Shown piece by piece: positions 59,661-62,300 of a stretch of 64,000 nt of DNA. A model generated the notes under the pieces. That model did not search any database. It had not been told where the DNA came from and was given only the letters and a program-made list of their open reading frames with translations. The DNA is from Paralithodes platypus (Eukaryota > Arthropoda > Malacostraca > Decapoda > Lithodidae), in contig CM064552.1 in NCBI GenBank assembly GCA_032716605.1, positions 4,944,772-5,008,771 of the forward strand. The letters are read 5' to 3'. The translations under genes were made by a program, and so were the position numbers. The first letter of the stretch is position 1; every line of letters starts with the position of its first letter.

Positions 59661-59817
59661 ATCGGGGCGGGGTGGTGCTTCCTCGCCCCGTCCTGTCACC
59701 AAGGAAATCGTGGCGGTACCTCCAGAGCAGGTTTTCTCCCCTTCGGTTAGAGACAGACCCGTAGTGTCACCTGATCCCGTAGTCTCACCAGGACCTGCCA
59801 CTCATATAGATACACAG
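24065..59817 (+). CDS. NUAK: NUAK family SNF1-like kinase (11 coding exons, 3' end not found)
   Basis: Spliced coding exons: 24065-24162, 36155-36233, 36761-36881, 37545-37696, 38468-38533, 38859-38978, 39468-39600, 40138-40373, 42017-43699, 53207-54271, 59545-59817. All have AG before and GT after, and phases agree, giving about 1342 codons without a stop. Kinase domain is about residues 34-290: glycine loop GQGTYGKV (41-48), Lys63 in [12 protein letters not shown] with Asp157, DFG at 175-177, and the LKB1 target Thr190 in [14 protein letters not shown]. NUAKs are AMPK-related Ser/Thr kinases activated by LKB1, acting on adhesion, myosin phosphatase and polarity; these roles come from the family. 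The N-terminal [11 protein letters not shown] region and [15 protein letters not shown] match the insect-type NUAK. The long tail is disordered (Ser/Lys/Glu/Pro-rich). No GILK phosphatase-docking motif was seen. The 5' UTR exon and final exon(s) are unidentified. Confidence 0.93.
24149..24230 (+). repeat. 41-bp duplication of exon end and splice donor
   Basis: AAACTCAAACAAAGGTAAAG plus 21 more bases occurs at 24149 and again at 24190, with decayed partial copies to about 24340. The second copy carries an identical donor at 24204. Confidence 0.93.
24648..24800 (+). mobile_element. tRNA-derived SINE, family J (copy 1)
   Basis: Head TGGTTTAGGTGCTTATGTTC (A box region) and CGAGTTCGAATCCCGGG (B box), then TTTCATTAGTTTATTCAAGT, GGGGTTTGTAATTGATGATT, and an AATGGGGTGTTACTTAT end. 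Copies at 40393-40527 and 48726-48872. Confidence 0.88.
24801..25005. other. Intron sequence, nothing recognised
   Basis: A short (AAT)n then AT-rich sequence. Confidence 0.4.
25010..25310 (+). mobile_element. Dispersed retroelement, family F (copy 2)
   Basis: GGCACTCGGTAGAGCGCATA start, GGATCACCTCCTAAATGG, CATATCATATCTGCCCACCA, then TTTGTGAGATATCTTG and a (CAGACAAA) tail; matches 17520-17805. Confidence 0.7.
25528..25605 (+). mobile_element. SINE family G fragment
   Basis: TCCTTGGAGTGCCACATGTA and GATTTCATTAATTGAG match the 45980-46050 part of that family; the head is missing. Confidence 0.55.
25606..25845. other. Intron sequence, nothing recognised
   Basis: No repeat or coding signal recognised apart from a short TATATATA run. 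Confidence 0.4.
25846..26090. repeat. (GT)n blocks with dispersed-repeat fragment
   Basis: (GT)n at 25849-25886, GT-rich words to about 25960, then ACTTACTCTAGTTGTACTTA and GCGGGAGTGAGCAAGCTC, a diverged form of the 46970-47045 repeat, and a last (GT)n at 26040-26058. Confidence 0.75.
26217..27945. repeat. 21-bp minisatellite, about 1.7 kb
   Basis: Core unit AACCCCTAAGTAAAGAAAAAC (21 bases), with variants AAAAAG, GACAAAC and GTAGAAAG. The array is orderly to about 27465 and then decays into 17-20 base forms (GAACCCCTAAGTAATTAAAA). The complement strand carries TTAGGGGTT per unit. As 21 is seven codons, minus frames repeat FLYLGVV; not a gene. It lies in NUAK intron 1. A last decayed piece is at 28065-28115. 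Confidence 0.97.
28187..28255 (+). mobile_element. MITE family E fragment
   Basis: TGTACAGTTGCCCACATAAG start and CTCGTCTTGATCTTATGAAT; only one end. Confidence 0.65.
28325..28968. mobile_element. Cluster of degraded TTAA hairpin MITEs
   Basis: At least three elements with the family words GACGTC, GGCTATC/AGACGATTTTA and AGCTTA-GGAAGGA: about 28330-28435, 28445-28655 and 28690-28968. The last ends TTTTCGGTACTGAAATGG before TTAA. Confidence 0.7.
28973..29213. other. Spacer before the coiled-coil gene cassette
   Basis: No repeat recognised; comparable in size to the spacer before the kinase cassette. Confidence 0.35.
29214..29293. promoter_or_regulatory. Inverted repeat upstream of the coiled-coil gene
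   Basis: AAATTAGTTACCC (29214-29226) and GGGTAACTAAATT (29281-29293) pair with a single mismatch around a 54-base loop. It is the counterpart of 12404-12484. Downstream at 29455-29469 is the shared block CTATGTAGATATTTT, then GAGCAC and GTTCAT words in the same order as in the kinase cassette. Confidence 0.7.
29630..30487 (+). CDS. Intronless coiled-coil protein, 285 aa
   Basis: I chose ATG at 29630 (GGGATGG context); the frame is open eight codons further up but without an ATG. The end is TAA after GKKDT. The N-terminal 60 residues are basic and hydrophobic ([19 protein letters not shown]...), followed by about 200 residues of Lys/Glu/Leu heptad-like sequence (for example [31 protein letters not shown]) typical of a long coiled coil, then a short Trp-containing tail WLSKLMGKK. 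No signal peptide, membrane segment or enzymatic motif is seen. The gene lies wholly in NUAK intron 1, same strand, between TTAA MITEs. I do not recognise the family. A scaffold or filament-like role is only a guess from the coiled coil. Confidence 0.78.
   Translation: MGLLHKLFLNKKKQGLRFVTGLLKSIGVDWEGKSKAYPKLVESLVNEITNLRAVVEICGITRQKNENELELCRQEVIDNKQKCASLINEEKSKSESLLKELNDTNINLSDMCEQIKKDKLVIEEHERSVKYLQKSLSKAKKAAEEQAELLKELTQQVIKDKAKIEKYEGKIIILDAIITEKNVEKENIKIDNRCLQNELKQAKNDCQSTTSILDDKTKYVLELEEKLEGKDKNITRLQSSLATVNKENAEKSQIINQLRRCFFQNKPIEDHSKTWLSKLMGKKDT
30488..30625. other. 3' flank of the coiled-coil gene
   Basis: AT-rich, with the word GTTGATAAGGATA/GCTGATAAGGATG repeated. No canonical AATAAA seen. 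Confidence 0.4.
30626..30832. mobile_element. TTAA-flanked hairpin MITE
   Basis: CCCGTCCAGTACCGGCGACG start after TTAA (30622-30625); GTCACCGGTACTGAATGGG end before TTAA (30833-30836). Perfect-looking borders. Confidence 0.88.
30837..30890. mobile_element. MITE family E fragment
   Basis: TTATCAGTTGACTAATCAGA and GAGTTAACCACTGCATTAG match the interior of 14686-14911. Confidence 0.65.
30888..31094. mobile_element. Hairpin MITE, GGCCA type (copy 4)
   Basis: CTGTTCCAAAGAAGTAGGCCA at the left and GGCCTACCTATTTGAAACAG at the right, with paired inner arms (CATTAACCTCTATCACT; AGTTATAGAGGTTAG). Confidence 0.82.
31309..31667 (+). mobile_element. GGCCGAAGGCC-type MITE (copy 5)
   Basis: CTTAAGGGGGTAGTGCTTG start, AGACCTCCATCAAGCTTAAC, a TGGCCAAAGGCCGG centre, CTATCGCTCGCCTGG, and CCCTCCCCCCCTTAA end. 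Confidence 0.82.
31700..31862. mobile_element. Degraded CCCTTT-GATTATGACGC MITE
   Basis: TTAACCCCTTTACGATTATG and the GGCTATCATCCGACGATTTC and TTAGGAAGGATCTGTGG family words. Confidence 0.65.
32100..32760 (+). pseudogene. LINE ORF2 C-terminus and 3' UTR (Jockey/CR1-like), 5'-truncated
   Basis: A plus-strand frame at 32263-32649 reads ...[21 protein letters not shown] and [20 protein letters not shown], the usual ending of reverse transcriptase ORFs of the Jockey/CR1 group; the preceding part ([11 protein letters not shown]) is in another frame, so it is broken. The 3' UTR follows to about 32745. Confidence 0.78.
33125..33410 (+). pseudogene. Second LINE C-terminus/3' UTR copy, same family
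   Basis: Diverged match to 32460-32745 (GGCACCCGCCTCTCAACAC, CAAGATT-like block, then ACACTCGTTACAAGCAGC). Both copies sit in tandem 370 bases apart and may result from separate insertions. Confidence 0.7.
33530..33594. repeat. (TA)n then poly-T
   Basis: (TA)n at 33529-33562 followed by about 30 T; the T run is the poly(A) tail of the minus-strand LINE next to it. Confidence 0.92.
33563..33890 (-). mobile_element. LINE 3' end with poly(A), same family as 57361-58047
   Basis: The reverse complement matches 57815-58047: CAGAACTTCTGCTATC-like block, CTTTGGAATTCACTTCCCTC, and the 3' UTR word GGAGGATGCCTTTAGGCACA before the poly(A). Confidence 0.85.
33891..34530. other. Intron sequence with a short duplication
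   Basis: AACATTAATAACTTGTCGCC occurs at 33982 and again at 34016 (35-base tandem). (CAA)n at about 34358-34381. A partial GGCCTTCTGCCGGGACATTT near 34425 recalls the GGCCGAAGGCC MITE. Confidence 0.6.
34554..34632. repeat. (TC)n microsatellite
   Basis: About 78 bases of TC. Confidence 0.97.
34676..34875. repeat. (GTGTAT)-rich degenerate microsatellite
   Basis: Alternating GT/GTAT words; open Cys/Val/Met and His/Thr frames on the two strands are artefacts. Confidence 0.9.
34948..35267. mobile_element. TTAA-flanked MITE with internal duplication
   Basis: CCCCTTCTGTACCGACGACG start, ACGTCACCGGTACAGAAGGC end before TTAA (35268-35271). The length of about 320 results from a second copy of the inner AGCTTAGGAAGGA arm near 35130. 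Confidence 0.8.
35269..35465. mobile_element. MITE of the GAAGATTGTGACGC sub-type
   Basis: Begins directly after the previous element with AACACTATGAAGATTGTGACGC, has AGACGATTTTATACAGTTTA and AATCGTCTAATAATAGTTGG arms, and ends TCTTGAAAGGGTTAAA. Confidence 0.7.
35495..35820 (+). mobile_element. RTE-like LINE 3' end, plus strand
   Basis: Frame reads [30 protein letters not shown], matching the C-terminus of the ORF at 55130. The 3' end has GGCCACCCTTTCGGGGATCAC and a (ATAG)n tail at 35808-35819. Stops near 35726 break the frame. Confidence 0.88.
35945..36127 (-). mobile_element. tRNA-derived SINE with LINE-like 3' end (family K, copy 1)
   Basis: The minus strand reads GCGAGCCGTGGTATAGTCAG (A box), GGGTCAGCGGATCGAGCCC (B box), a body with GATGTCAAGACCGGGCAACT, and a 3' end GGCCACCCTTTCTCAGAAAT like the RTE LINE end. 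Its head stops 27 bases before the acceptor of NUAK exon 2. Copy 2 is at 63549-63736. Confidence 0.85.
36155..36233 (+). CDS. NUAK: NUAK exon 2 (glycine loop)
   Basis: Acceptor TTGTTGTTACAG; completes Arg33 and encodes [26 protein letters not shown] (the ATP-binding loop). Donor GAG|GTAACA. The polypyrimidine tract lies between the splice site and the SINE head. Confidence 0.95.
36234..36760. other. NUAK intron 2 with a local duplication
   Basis: A stretch with TATACGCAGTTGGGTTTATA-like and AATTATACATGATCACAAATAC words occurs twice within 36255-36475. No mobile element recognised. Confidence 0.5.
36761..36881 (+). CDS. NUAK: NUAK exon 3 (VAIK lysine, helix C)
   Basis: Encodes [20 protein letters not shown] then [20 protein letters not shown]: catalytic Lys63 and the helix-C Glu in RREIQIM. 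Donor GAAG|GTAAAG. Confidence 0.96.
37086..37236 (+). pseudogene. LINE ORF C-terminal relic
   Basis: Frame reads [24 protein letters not shown] sequence and [10 protein letters not shown], the typical tail of RTE-type ORFs, similar to 51366-51560 on the other strand. Short and broken. Confidence 0.55.
37291..37512. mobile_element. MITE family E (copy 2)
   Basis: TACAGTTGGCCACATAAGTC start and GAACTTATGTGGGCAACAGTA end; interior closely matches 14686-14911. It lies 32 bases upstream of NUAK exon 4. Confidence 0.88.
37545..37696 (+). CDS. NUAK: NUAK exon 4 (hinge)
   Basis: Encodes [20 protein letters not shown] then [20 protein letters not shown] and [11 protein letters not shown]; the gatekeeper is Met in LVMEYA. 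Acceptor CTTTCCCACAG, donor AAG|GTACGA. Confidence 0.97.
37702..37899 (-). mobile_element. MITE with TACAGGTCTCCCT ends (copy 1)
   Basis: Left TACAGGTCTCCCTTGATTTT, right GAGGAAGACCTGTA: inverted TACAGGTCT-type ends, Tc1/mariner-like. It starts only five bases after the donor of exon 4. The copy at 41424-41619 is in the opposite orientation and matches along its length. Confidence 0.82.
37900..38467. other. NUAK intron 4 remainder
   Basis: AT-rich sequence with no recognised repeat. Confidence 0.4.
38468..38533 (+). CDS. NUAK: NUAK exon 5 (catalytic loop)
   Basis: 22 codons: [22 protein letters not shown], with catalytic Asp157, Lys159 and Asn162. Joined to YYCHK it gives exactly family spacing. 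Confidence 0.97.
38692..38770 (+). mobile_element. Family H repeat fragment
   Basis: CAGGCACATACCCC and CTGGGGGTGGCCAACTCGAG; a shorter trace is at 39118-39145. Confidence 0.6.
38859..38978 (+). CDS. NUAK: NUAK exon 6 (DFG, activation loop)
   Basis: 40 codons, from [16 protein letters not shown] to [20 protein letters not shown] and TGPE. Thr190 of LDTFCG is the position LKB1 phosphorylates in NUAK/AMPK relatives. Confidence 0.97.
38985..39090 (+). mobile_element. MITE family D partial copy
   Basis: GTACAGTCGCCCAAATAAGT, CGGGGCACCAAGTATATTTTG and ATAATTGGTATCAGCACTAT match 44647-44740. It starts six bases after the exon 6 donor. Confidence 0.72.
39468..39600 (+). CDS. NUAK: NUAK exon 7
   Basis: Encodes [44 protein letters not shown]: the DxWSLG helix and substrate lobe. 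Donor CAC|GTGAGC. The preceding intron is AT-rich with no recognised element after 39145. Confidence 0.96.
39601..40137. other. NUAK intron 7
   Basis: A 29-base tandem (GCTGTCACTTGGGTGAGCTC) occurs twice at 39806 and 39835. Otherwise nothing recognised. Confidence 0.6.
40138..40373 (+). CDS. NUAK: NUAK exon 8 (end of kinase domain)
   Basis: Encodes [32 protein letters not shown], the final kinase helices, then a linker with [20 protein letters not shown]. Donor AGA|GTAAGA at 40374; a SINE begins about 20 bases downstream. Confidence 0.95.
40393..40527 (+). mobile_element. SINE family J (copy 2), head partly lost
   Basis: ATTTAGATGCTTATATTCTG, CGAGTTCGAATCCCGGG, GGGGTTTGCAATTGATGATT, ending AACGGGGTGTTACTTAAT. 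Confidence 0.85.
40550..40988 (-). mobile_element. (AAC)-tailed retroposon, family I (copy 2), with target duplication
   Basis: The body is 40561-40977 on the minus strand, ending in (AAC)8, and is flanked by the direct repeat TGTCAAAGAGG at 40550-40560 and 40978-40988. A poly-trinucleotide tail plus an 11-base duplication is the mark of LINE-mediated insertion. The 5' start has a TGGTCTATCAG word that could be a pol III A box; no clear B box was found. Confidence 0.88.
41131..41213. mobile_element. TTAA MITE fragment (right end)
   Basis: TCCTAAGCTTCATAAAACCGTC and TACGTCACCGATACGGAAGGGG. Confidence 0.65.
41424..41622 (+). mobile_element. MITE with TACAGGTCTCCCT ends (copy 2)
   Basis: TACAGGTCTCCCTCACTACC start and CGAGGGAGACCTGTA end; matches 37702-37899 in reverse. 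Confidence 0.85.
41623..42016. other. Intron 8 remainder
   Basis: Nothing recognised; the acceptor TATCCCCTGCACAG ends at 42016. Confidence 0.4.
42017..43699 (+). CDS. NUAK: NUAK exon 9 (long disordered tail, 561 codons)
   Basis: Open throughout and in phase. It starts Pro-rich ([17 protein letters not shown]), has a short helical-looking block [20 protein letters not shown], then about 200 residues of repeating basic Ser/Lys/Glu words ([22 protein letters not shown]) and a Ser/Thr/Ala/Pro-rich end with [20 protein letters not shown]. Such RxxS/T words suit many basophilic kinases. GC-rich relative to the introns. A 232-codon antisense frame is a by-product of composition. Donor AAG|GTAACT. 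Confidence 0.93.
43700..44384. other. NUAK intron 9, first part
   Basis: A short (GT)n near 43994-44006; no element recognised. Confidence 0.4.
44385..44515 (+). mobile_element. Family H repeat (CAGGCACATACCCC type)
   Basis: ACTCAGGCACATACCCCATAG, GGGGGTGGCCGACTCGAGAC and CAGCCCGAACAG; same head as 45030 and 51930. Confidence 0.75.
44647..44868 (+). mobile_element. MITE family D (copy 2)
   Basis: TGTACAATCGGCCAAATTAG start; right part CCGAGACAGACATGACTTAT then TTGCGCCACCGTA. Matches 14471-14693 in reverse along the whole length. Confidence 0.8.
45020..45400 (+). mobile_element. Family H repeat, longest intact copy
   Basis: Head as at 44385, then a (CA)n, GGACGCCCAGGACAAGACCC, CCATTTGGGGTCTCCAGCAA, CCTCCCGGAGAGGTTCTG, and a GGCTCCCTGGGCCAGGCACC end. 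The reverse form flanks the RTE insertion at 54907/58592. No ORF or tRNA-like boxes seen, so its class is unknown. Confidence 0.8.
45401..45945. other. Intron sequence, nothing recognised
   Basis: A C-rich stretch at 45560-45630, otherwise AT-rich. Confidence 0.4.
45948..46110 (+). mobile_element. tRNA-derived SINE, family G (copy 2)
   Basis: TAATAGCGTAATGATTAGTG, GGTGTGAGTATCCTAGG and the B box GGTTCGAATCCTTGG, followed by CACATGTATTCATTAGTC. Confidence 0.78.
46560..46725. mobile_element. Degraded MITE family E relative
   Basis: GATTTTATGTATGGAAGTAA, AATAGTGTGACTGACTTAC and CTGTATAAGAAATTACACTT follow the family order; closest to the 62807 copy. The right end is missing. Confidence 0.6.
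46960..47050 (-). mobile_element. Dispersed repeat with TACAATTAGGTAAA steps
   Basis: GAGCTTAGCTCAACTCCTGT, then TAAACTACAATTAGGTAAAT repeated; reverse of the 16117 fragment. Confidence 0.6.
47051..48030. other. Intron sequence, nothing recognised
   Basis: AT-rich; a poly-T at 47746-47759. No coding or repeat signal. Confidence 0.4.
48035..48240. mobile_element. TTAA-flanked hairpin MITE
   Basis: CCCTTTGAGTACCAGCGACA start and CGTCCCTGGTACTGGATGGG end, TTAA at 48031-48034 and 48241-48244. Confidence 0.88.
48539..49525. mobile_element. Fold-back mariner relic (two inverted 3' halves)
   Basis: Ends are GAGGCCTGATCAGAAAGTAT (48539) and its complement ATACTTTCTGATCAGGCCTC (49525). Beyond the usual short inverted repeat, the arms stay homologous for about 400 bases (48539-49031 against 49128-49525), leaving a spacer of about 95 bases. 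The right arm on the plus strand still reads transposase words: [10 protein letters not shown], and [27 protein letters not shown], like the HHDNAPAHT and YSPDLAPCDFFLFPKLK motifs of mariner. The N-terminal part of the transposase is absent from both arms. A SINE (48726-48872) interrupts the left arm. Confidence 0.88.
48726..48872 (+). mobile_element. SINE family J (copy 3) inside the mariner relic
   Basis: TAATGGTTTAGGTGCTTATG, CGAGTTTGAATCCCGGG, GGGGTCTGTAATCGATGATT, ending AACGGGGTGTTACTTATT. Confidence 0.88.
49526..49715. repeat. GGTGATGGT-type repeat and (GT)n
   Basis: GGTGGTATTAGGTGAGGGTG followed by TTAGTAGTAGTGTT occurs twice at 49540-49605; (GT)n at 49668-49711. Similar GATGGT words precede the mariner at 48455-48530, suggesting insertion within one GGT-rich tract. 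Confidence 0.8.
49716..50455. other. Intron sequence, nothing recognised
   Basis: A poly-G at 49985-49993; otherwise AT-rich without recognised signal. Confidence 0.4.
50460..50675 (+). mobile_element. tRNA-derived SINE, family L (copy 1), (CAT)n tail
   Basis: Head GGCATGGTCGGTAGCGTGTC (A box) and GCAGTTCGTTCCCAGG (B box), body CTCAGTCTAACAATTCGTGG, CAAATATCCAGTTAAATCCC, tail AAAAACTGCATCATCATC. Confidence 0.8.
51049..51102 (-). mobile_element. RTE-like LINE 3' tip
   Basis: (TCTA)n then TTGCCTGATGCCGTGATCCC and GAAGGGGTGGCC: only about 50 bases of the LINE 3' end. Confidence 0.75.
51140..51366 (+). mobile_element. tRNA-Cys-like SINE, family L (copy 2), (CAT)n tail
   Basis: Head GGGTGTAGCGCGGTTGGTAG with an anticodon arm CGCCTGCAAACCG (GCA, Cys-type) and B box GGTTCAAGTCTTG; body CACAGTCTAGCAATCTGTGG; tail AAAAATGCATCATCATCAT. 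Its different head but shared body with 50460 shows exchange of heads within the family. As a real tRNA gene it is unlikely, because the body and tail follow. Confidence 0.82.
51346..51560 (-). pseudogene. LINE C-terminal relic with (ATG)n tail
   Basis: Frame [20 protein letters not shown] then [26 protein letters not shown], then 3' UTR ending in (GATGAT)n. It meets the (CAT)n tail of the SINE head-on, sharing the same trinucleotide tract. Confidence 0.68.
51911..52200 (+). mobile_element. Family H repeat, variant 3' part
   Basis: CTCAGGCACATATCCCATTG, GAGGGTGGCCGACTCGAGAC, ACAGCCCGAACAGAAAC, then CCCCTTTCTCTGTTTCGTTG and AAAAGGGGAGGAGGATTCCT not seen in the 45020 copy. Confidence 0.65.
52201..52900. 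other. Intron sequence, AT-rich
   Basis: No coding or repeat signal recognised. Confidence 0.4.
52902..53105. mobile_element. MITE of the GATTATGACGC sub-type, degraded
   Basis: TTAACCTCTTGAGAATTATG start, CAGCTTAAAGAGGATCTGTG and CCTTCCTAAACTGAATAC arms, end AATCGTCATGGGTTCTTA. Confidence 0.65.
53207..54271 (+). CDS. NUAK: NUAK exon 10 (disordered, SKSP repeats)
   Basis: Acceptor AAAATTTCAG; 355 codons in phase. Starts [36 protein letters not shown], continues Lys/Ser/Pro-rich, has an acidic block [26 protein letters not shown], then about ten (Q/M)SKSP units (residues about 1145-1190: [16 protein letters not shown]...), and ends [26 protein letters not shown] units are proline-directed kinase sites. 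Donor AAG|GTAAGT. Confidence 0.93.
54272..54906. other. NUAK intron 10, first part
   Basis: A degraded MITE trace (AGCTTAGGAAAGACTTCTTA, AAGGGTTAAAG) at 54347-54455; otherwise AT-rich. Confidence 0.5.
54907..55119 (-). mobile_element. Family H repeat, right part before the RTE insertion
   Basis: GGCGCCTGGCCCGGGGAGCC to CTCCTGGGTGACCTAGATGT, the reverse of 45120-45345. Continues at 58592 beyond the inserted LINE. Confidence 0.85.
55130..57360 (-). pseudogene. RTE-like reverse transcriptase ORF, one frameshift
   Basis: First frame 57351-56353 ([14 protein letters not shown]... to [20 protein letters not shown]) holds the linker and early RT ([20 protein letters not shown]). A frameshift near 56360 moves to the frame that reads [20 protein letters not shown]. 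Then come [14 protein letters not shown] (motif A), [13 protein letters not shown] (motif B) and [11 protein letters not shown] (motif C), and the C-terminal region RACGV...[15 protein letters not shown]. It copies LINE RNA by target-primed reverse transcription. Only one frameshift in 2.2 kb: a fairly young copy. Confidence 0.9.
57361..58047 (+). mobile_element. Jockey/CR1-like LINE inserted into the RTE-like LINE
   Basis: Plus-strand frame at 57361: [40 protein letters not shown], then [18 protein letters not shown] and [18 protein letters not shown], the C-terminal RT region of Jockey/CR1-type elements. A frameshift near 57750 shifts to a frame with the last 65 codons. It ends in 23 A at 58025-58047. 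The host LINE resumes directly afterwards on the other strand. Confidence 0.88.
58050..58560 (-). pseudogene. Endonuclease part of the RTE-like LINE
   Basis: Frames 58557-58312 and 58333-58050 overlap through a frameshift near 58325. Visible: [19 protein letters not shown], the endonuclease motif [13 protein letters not shown], then [16 protein letters not shown] and [12 protein letters not shown], the order of AP-endonuclease-like domains. The missing beginning would carry the first catalytic residues. Confidence 0.85.
58592..58715 (-). mobile_element. Family H repeat, left part after the RTE insertion
   Basis: CCTGTTCGGGCTCTGTCTCG then CCACCCCCAGGTAATGGGGC and ATGTGCCTG; the counterpart of the head at 45030-45075. 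Confidence 0.82.
58716..59057. other. Intron sequence, nothing recognised
   Basis: AT-rich with TACAGTACATAC words. No coding signal. Confidence 0.4.
59058..59336. mobile_element. Hairpin MITE, GGCCA type (copy 5), inner duplication
   Basis: TAGTCTATTCATTATAATTAGGCC (ends) at the left; CTTATTTACAATGAGTAGACTA at the right. The block with AATGACTAGAGTAATCGTGC and ACCATTTTGGAAGAGTCAACC is present twice, which lengthens the copy by about 72 bases. Confidence 0.82.
59545..59817 (+). CDS. NUAK: NUAK exon 11 (acidic, Glu-run)
   Basis: Acceptor GGCCACTTACAG, in phase with exon 10; donor CAG|GTCAGG. 91 codons: [17 protein letters not shown], two runs of Glu (10 and 12, split by S), [20 protein letters not shown], then Pro/Val/Ser-rich sequence. 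The polypyrimidine tract is weak, so the acceptor is less sure than the others. No stop in the exon. Confidence 0.8.
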
Positions 59818-59915
59818 GTCAGGTCAGGTCAAGACTGGGGAACGGATATGGGTTGGGTTTACTAGATCCGTAGTTCATGTTTTCTTTTACCTCCTCCCCT
59901 TCCCCCTAAGGATAT

Positions 59916-60115
59916 CCACAACTAAAATTGTGTGACTCCTGTTGAGTTAGACGACCCCTTTACTTCTTATAACTCAAAATGAATGAAAGCAATCGGGCTG
60001 ATGTTTCTATCATTTGGGAAGAATCCATCAGGAAATAGGTGTGGATATTTACAGCCAGTTTGCTCTAGACCCTTTTGAGTTACAGAGAGGTCAGGGATCA
60101 AGATTATTGTCAAGT
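59916..60115. mobile_element. Hairpin MITE, GGCCA type (copy 6), diverged
   Basis: Family words TTATAACTCAAAATGAATGA, AGCAATCGGGCTGATGTTTC and TTGCTCTAGACCCTTTTGAG; ends are eroded. Confidence 0.65.
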
Positions 60116-61030
60116 TCATTGGCGCTACCTATAACTATGTACAGTAGCTTATAATATCAACCTGACTTGATTATAAAATGTCATCGTCCTCCAATTATTA
60201 GATATGCTTCATTGTGTCTCCCCAGTCTTCCTATCCTACCCTGGGCCTTGATACTGAATGGCATTTATTCTCGCCAATGATACTTGATACAAACTGGCCG
60301 CAACTCTTTGAACTTTTTGACATCACACGTCATGATTGCCAACTTGGTACTTTTTCTCCGAGTACAGTACAGTATAGGCAAGTTATGACATCAGAGGCTG
60401 GTAATAAAGTATGACATCATAAATCCCTCACCGTGTCATAACTTACGGCCGTTTAAAGTATCTGGGCCCCGGTGACTTGTATCCTGACCTGTGACTTGTA
60501 GTGTAGTGTAGTGTAGTGTGTGGGGAGATCCTGTAGCAGCAGTCCTGGGCTTGTACTTCTTAACAAATAGTCATAGTTACCTTTAGATAACAAATAAAGT
60601 CAAAACTAAGTTACAGCAATTTAAAATGGTGGATGGGATATTGATTAGTAACTAAAGAGTGGTGACAGCATTGATTGAGTACTATTATTACTGTACAGTA
60701 GGTCGGTTATATACAACCGACCGCACACACAAAGTGTACAAGCCAGAGGAAATAATATATATCTAGTTATCTATCTATCTAACGAGCTAGCTAACTATCT
60801 AGATATATAAGATGGATAGATAGATATTTTTTCTCTGGCTATGCATAATGTTTGCAGTCAGCTGTACATATTAATTCACATGAGGCCATTAACAATTGGC
60901 CTAACAGGTGTGCTTATGCTGGCTATAGAGTAGGGTGAACAGGCTAACGCTAGGCTATGCTTTGTTACGGTGGTAATCTAGTACAGTACTGTATCTACAA
61001 TAATTCTACATATCTTTGGCCTTTAGAACC
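60116..61030. other. Probable NUAK intron, no exon recognised
   Basis: Small palindromes lie at 60695-60722 (TAGGTCGGTTATATACAACC) and 60765-60835 (GATAGATA/TATCTATC). A 66-codon ORF at 60214 follows TGTCTCCCCAG, but has no NUAK-like composition and no donor I trust. Confidence 0.4.
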
Positions 61031-61034
61031 AGTG

Positions 61035-61215
61035 GTGGGTGAGTTACCTAGCCTGGTACACAGGGGCTACTATCACAGTTTATCTCCCCGGATGGGACAC
61101 CACAATAGTACAATAACTTTTGATTCCTGTTTACTGCTAAGTGAACAGAGACATCAGGGATCAAACTCAAGTTCTCCACTGTATATACTGTGGTGATCTC
61201 TGCAGCTGTGTAGGG
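61035..61215 (+). mobile_element. Diverged SINE fragment related to family B
   Basis: CCCCGGATGGGACACCACAA, TTTACTGCTAAGTGAACAGA and GGGATCAAACTCAAG follow the order of GATGGGACGTCACAACGTC, TTTACAGCTAGGTGAACTGA and GATTGAACCCCCGA in family B. Confidence 0.6.
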
Positions 61216-61465
61216 GATGACTACATTCATAGTCTGAAGAAACAGATACAGGTGCAGATAAACTGTATGAGAAAAATGCCACAAGTCCTTTATAGTGGTG
61301 TAATGCATTCCGAGCGCTAGTGAATTCCTCCGGAAGAACTGGCGCTTTTGAGATATAAAAGACCTGATTTTTATTATTATTATTGTGATAAGTTCTTTTG
61401 TCTTTATATTGTGCGGTTCTTGTTTTGGTTTGTTTGTTTTGCAAGTTTTACATTTTTATTATTAT

Positions 61466-61590
61466 AATTCAAGTGTACAGTATCATGGAGTACGGCAATT
61501 TAATTGTACAACTACAGGTATTGATAAATATAATTCAAGTGTACAGTATCATGGAGTACGGCAATTTAATTGTACAACTATTGATAAAAT
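61466..61590. repeat. 66-bp tandem duplication
   Basis: AATTCAAGTGTACAGTATCA and the following GGAGTACGGCAATTTAATTG occur at 61466 and 61532. Confidence 0.92.
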
Positions 61591-62205
61591 TCTACTTGAA
61601 TATGATGGGGACTGCTTTAAAATGAGTGCCGAGGGGTTCCTATAGTCACAGTGGTTATGCTGATTCTATCTTAATTGAAGACATAATATTTCTTGTCTAA
61701 GCTCTGTAAATACTGTAAATATTTCTTTTAATAGTGTTGTGTTTGGAGTAGATATACCTTGTGTAGTTTGCATATTAGAGAATTTGTGCTGCCCTTCAGT
61801 AGATATAGTATGTTGCATGTTTTATTGCAATATTGACTCTACATTTGCCGTGTAGGATCATATTACAAATTAATGTACAGAATTTAAGTGTAGAGTCAAA
61901 TTCAACAGTTCACCGACAAACTTGATAATTTGCGTGCAGTCTAGAGAGAGGACGTAACTCGATATGAAACAAATAGCAATATAAACTCCTGAGGGCTGTC
62001 AAGCCCTCATTACCCATCACACATTCCTGGACCTGACACAGCAAAGAGTCAGTATGTCTGTCAGTGATGCAGTGATTCTCCTTCCCTTCCTTTGCAACTA
62101 CGGTACAGTAACCAACACCTAGTGTGAATGCCATAAATTGTGGCAATAAACTCAACAGAAAACCTGATGCGTAAATATCCTTGGACTGCCAGCCCAAGCG
62201 AGGTA
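61591..62205. other. Nothing recognised
   Basis: AT-rich, no repeat or coding signal recognised. Confidence 0.35.
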
Positions 62206-62209
62206 CCTC

Positions 62210-62300
62210 TATTGGTCTTGTGGTAGAGGACTTGCCTTGTGTGTACGGGGACCCGGATTCAAATCCCGGCCCGGGATAACTCCTCAGTGAGGTTTTTTGG
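62210..62300 (+). mobile_element. tRNA-like SINE head (family M)
   Basis: TCTTGTGGTAGAGGACTTGC (A box) and GGATTCAAATCCCGG (B box), then AACTCCTCAGTGAGG. The first part fails to pair as a full cloverleaf with the 3' end, so I call it SINE-derived and not a tRNA gene. Confidence 0.6.

Noticed and set aside
60214..60414. Possible further NUAK exon
   Set aside because: An AG precedes it, but the composition is unlike the NUAK tail, and no donor or phase match is convincing.
62215..62290. tRNA gene
   Set aside because: Boxes present, but the acceptor ends do not pair convincingly; better read as a SINE head.
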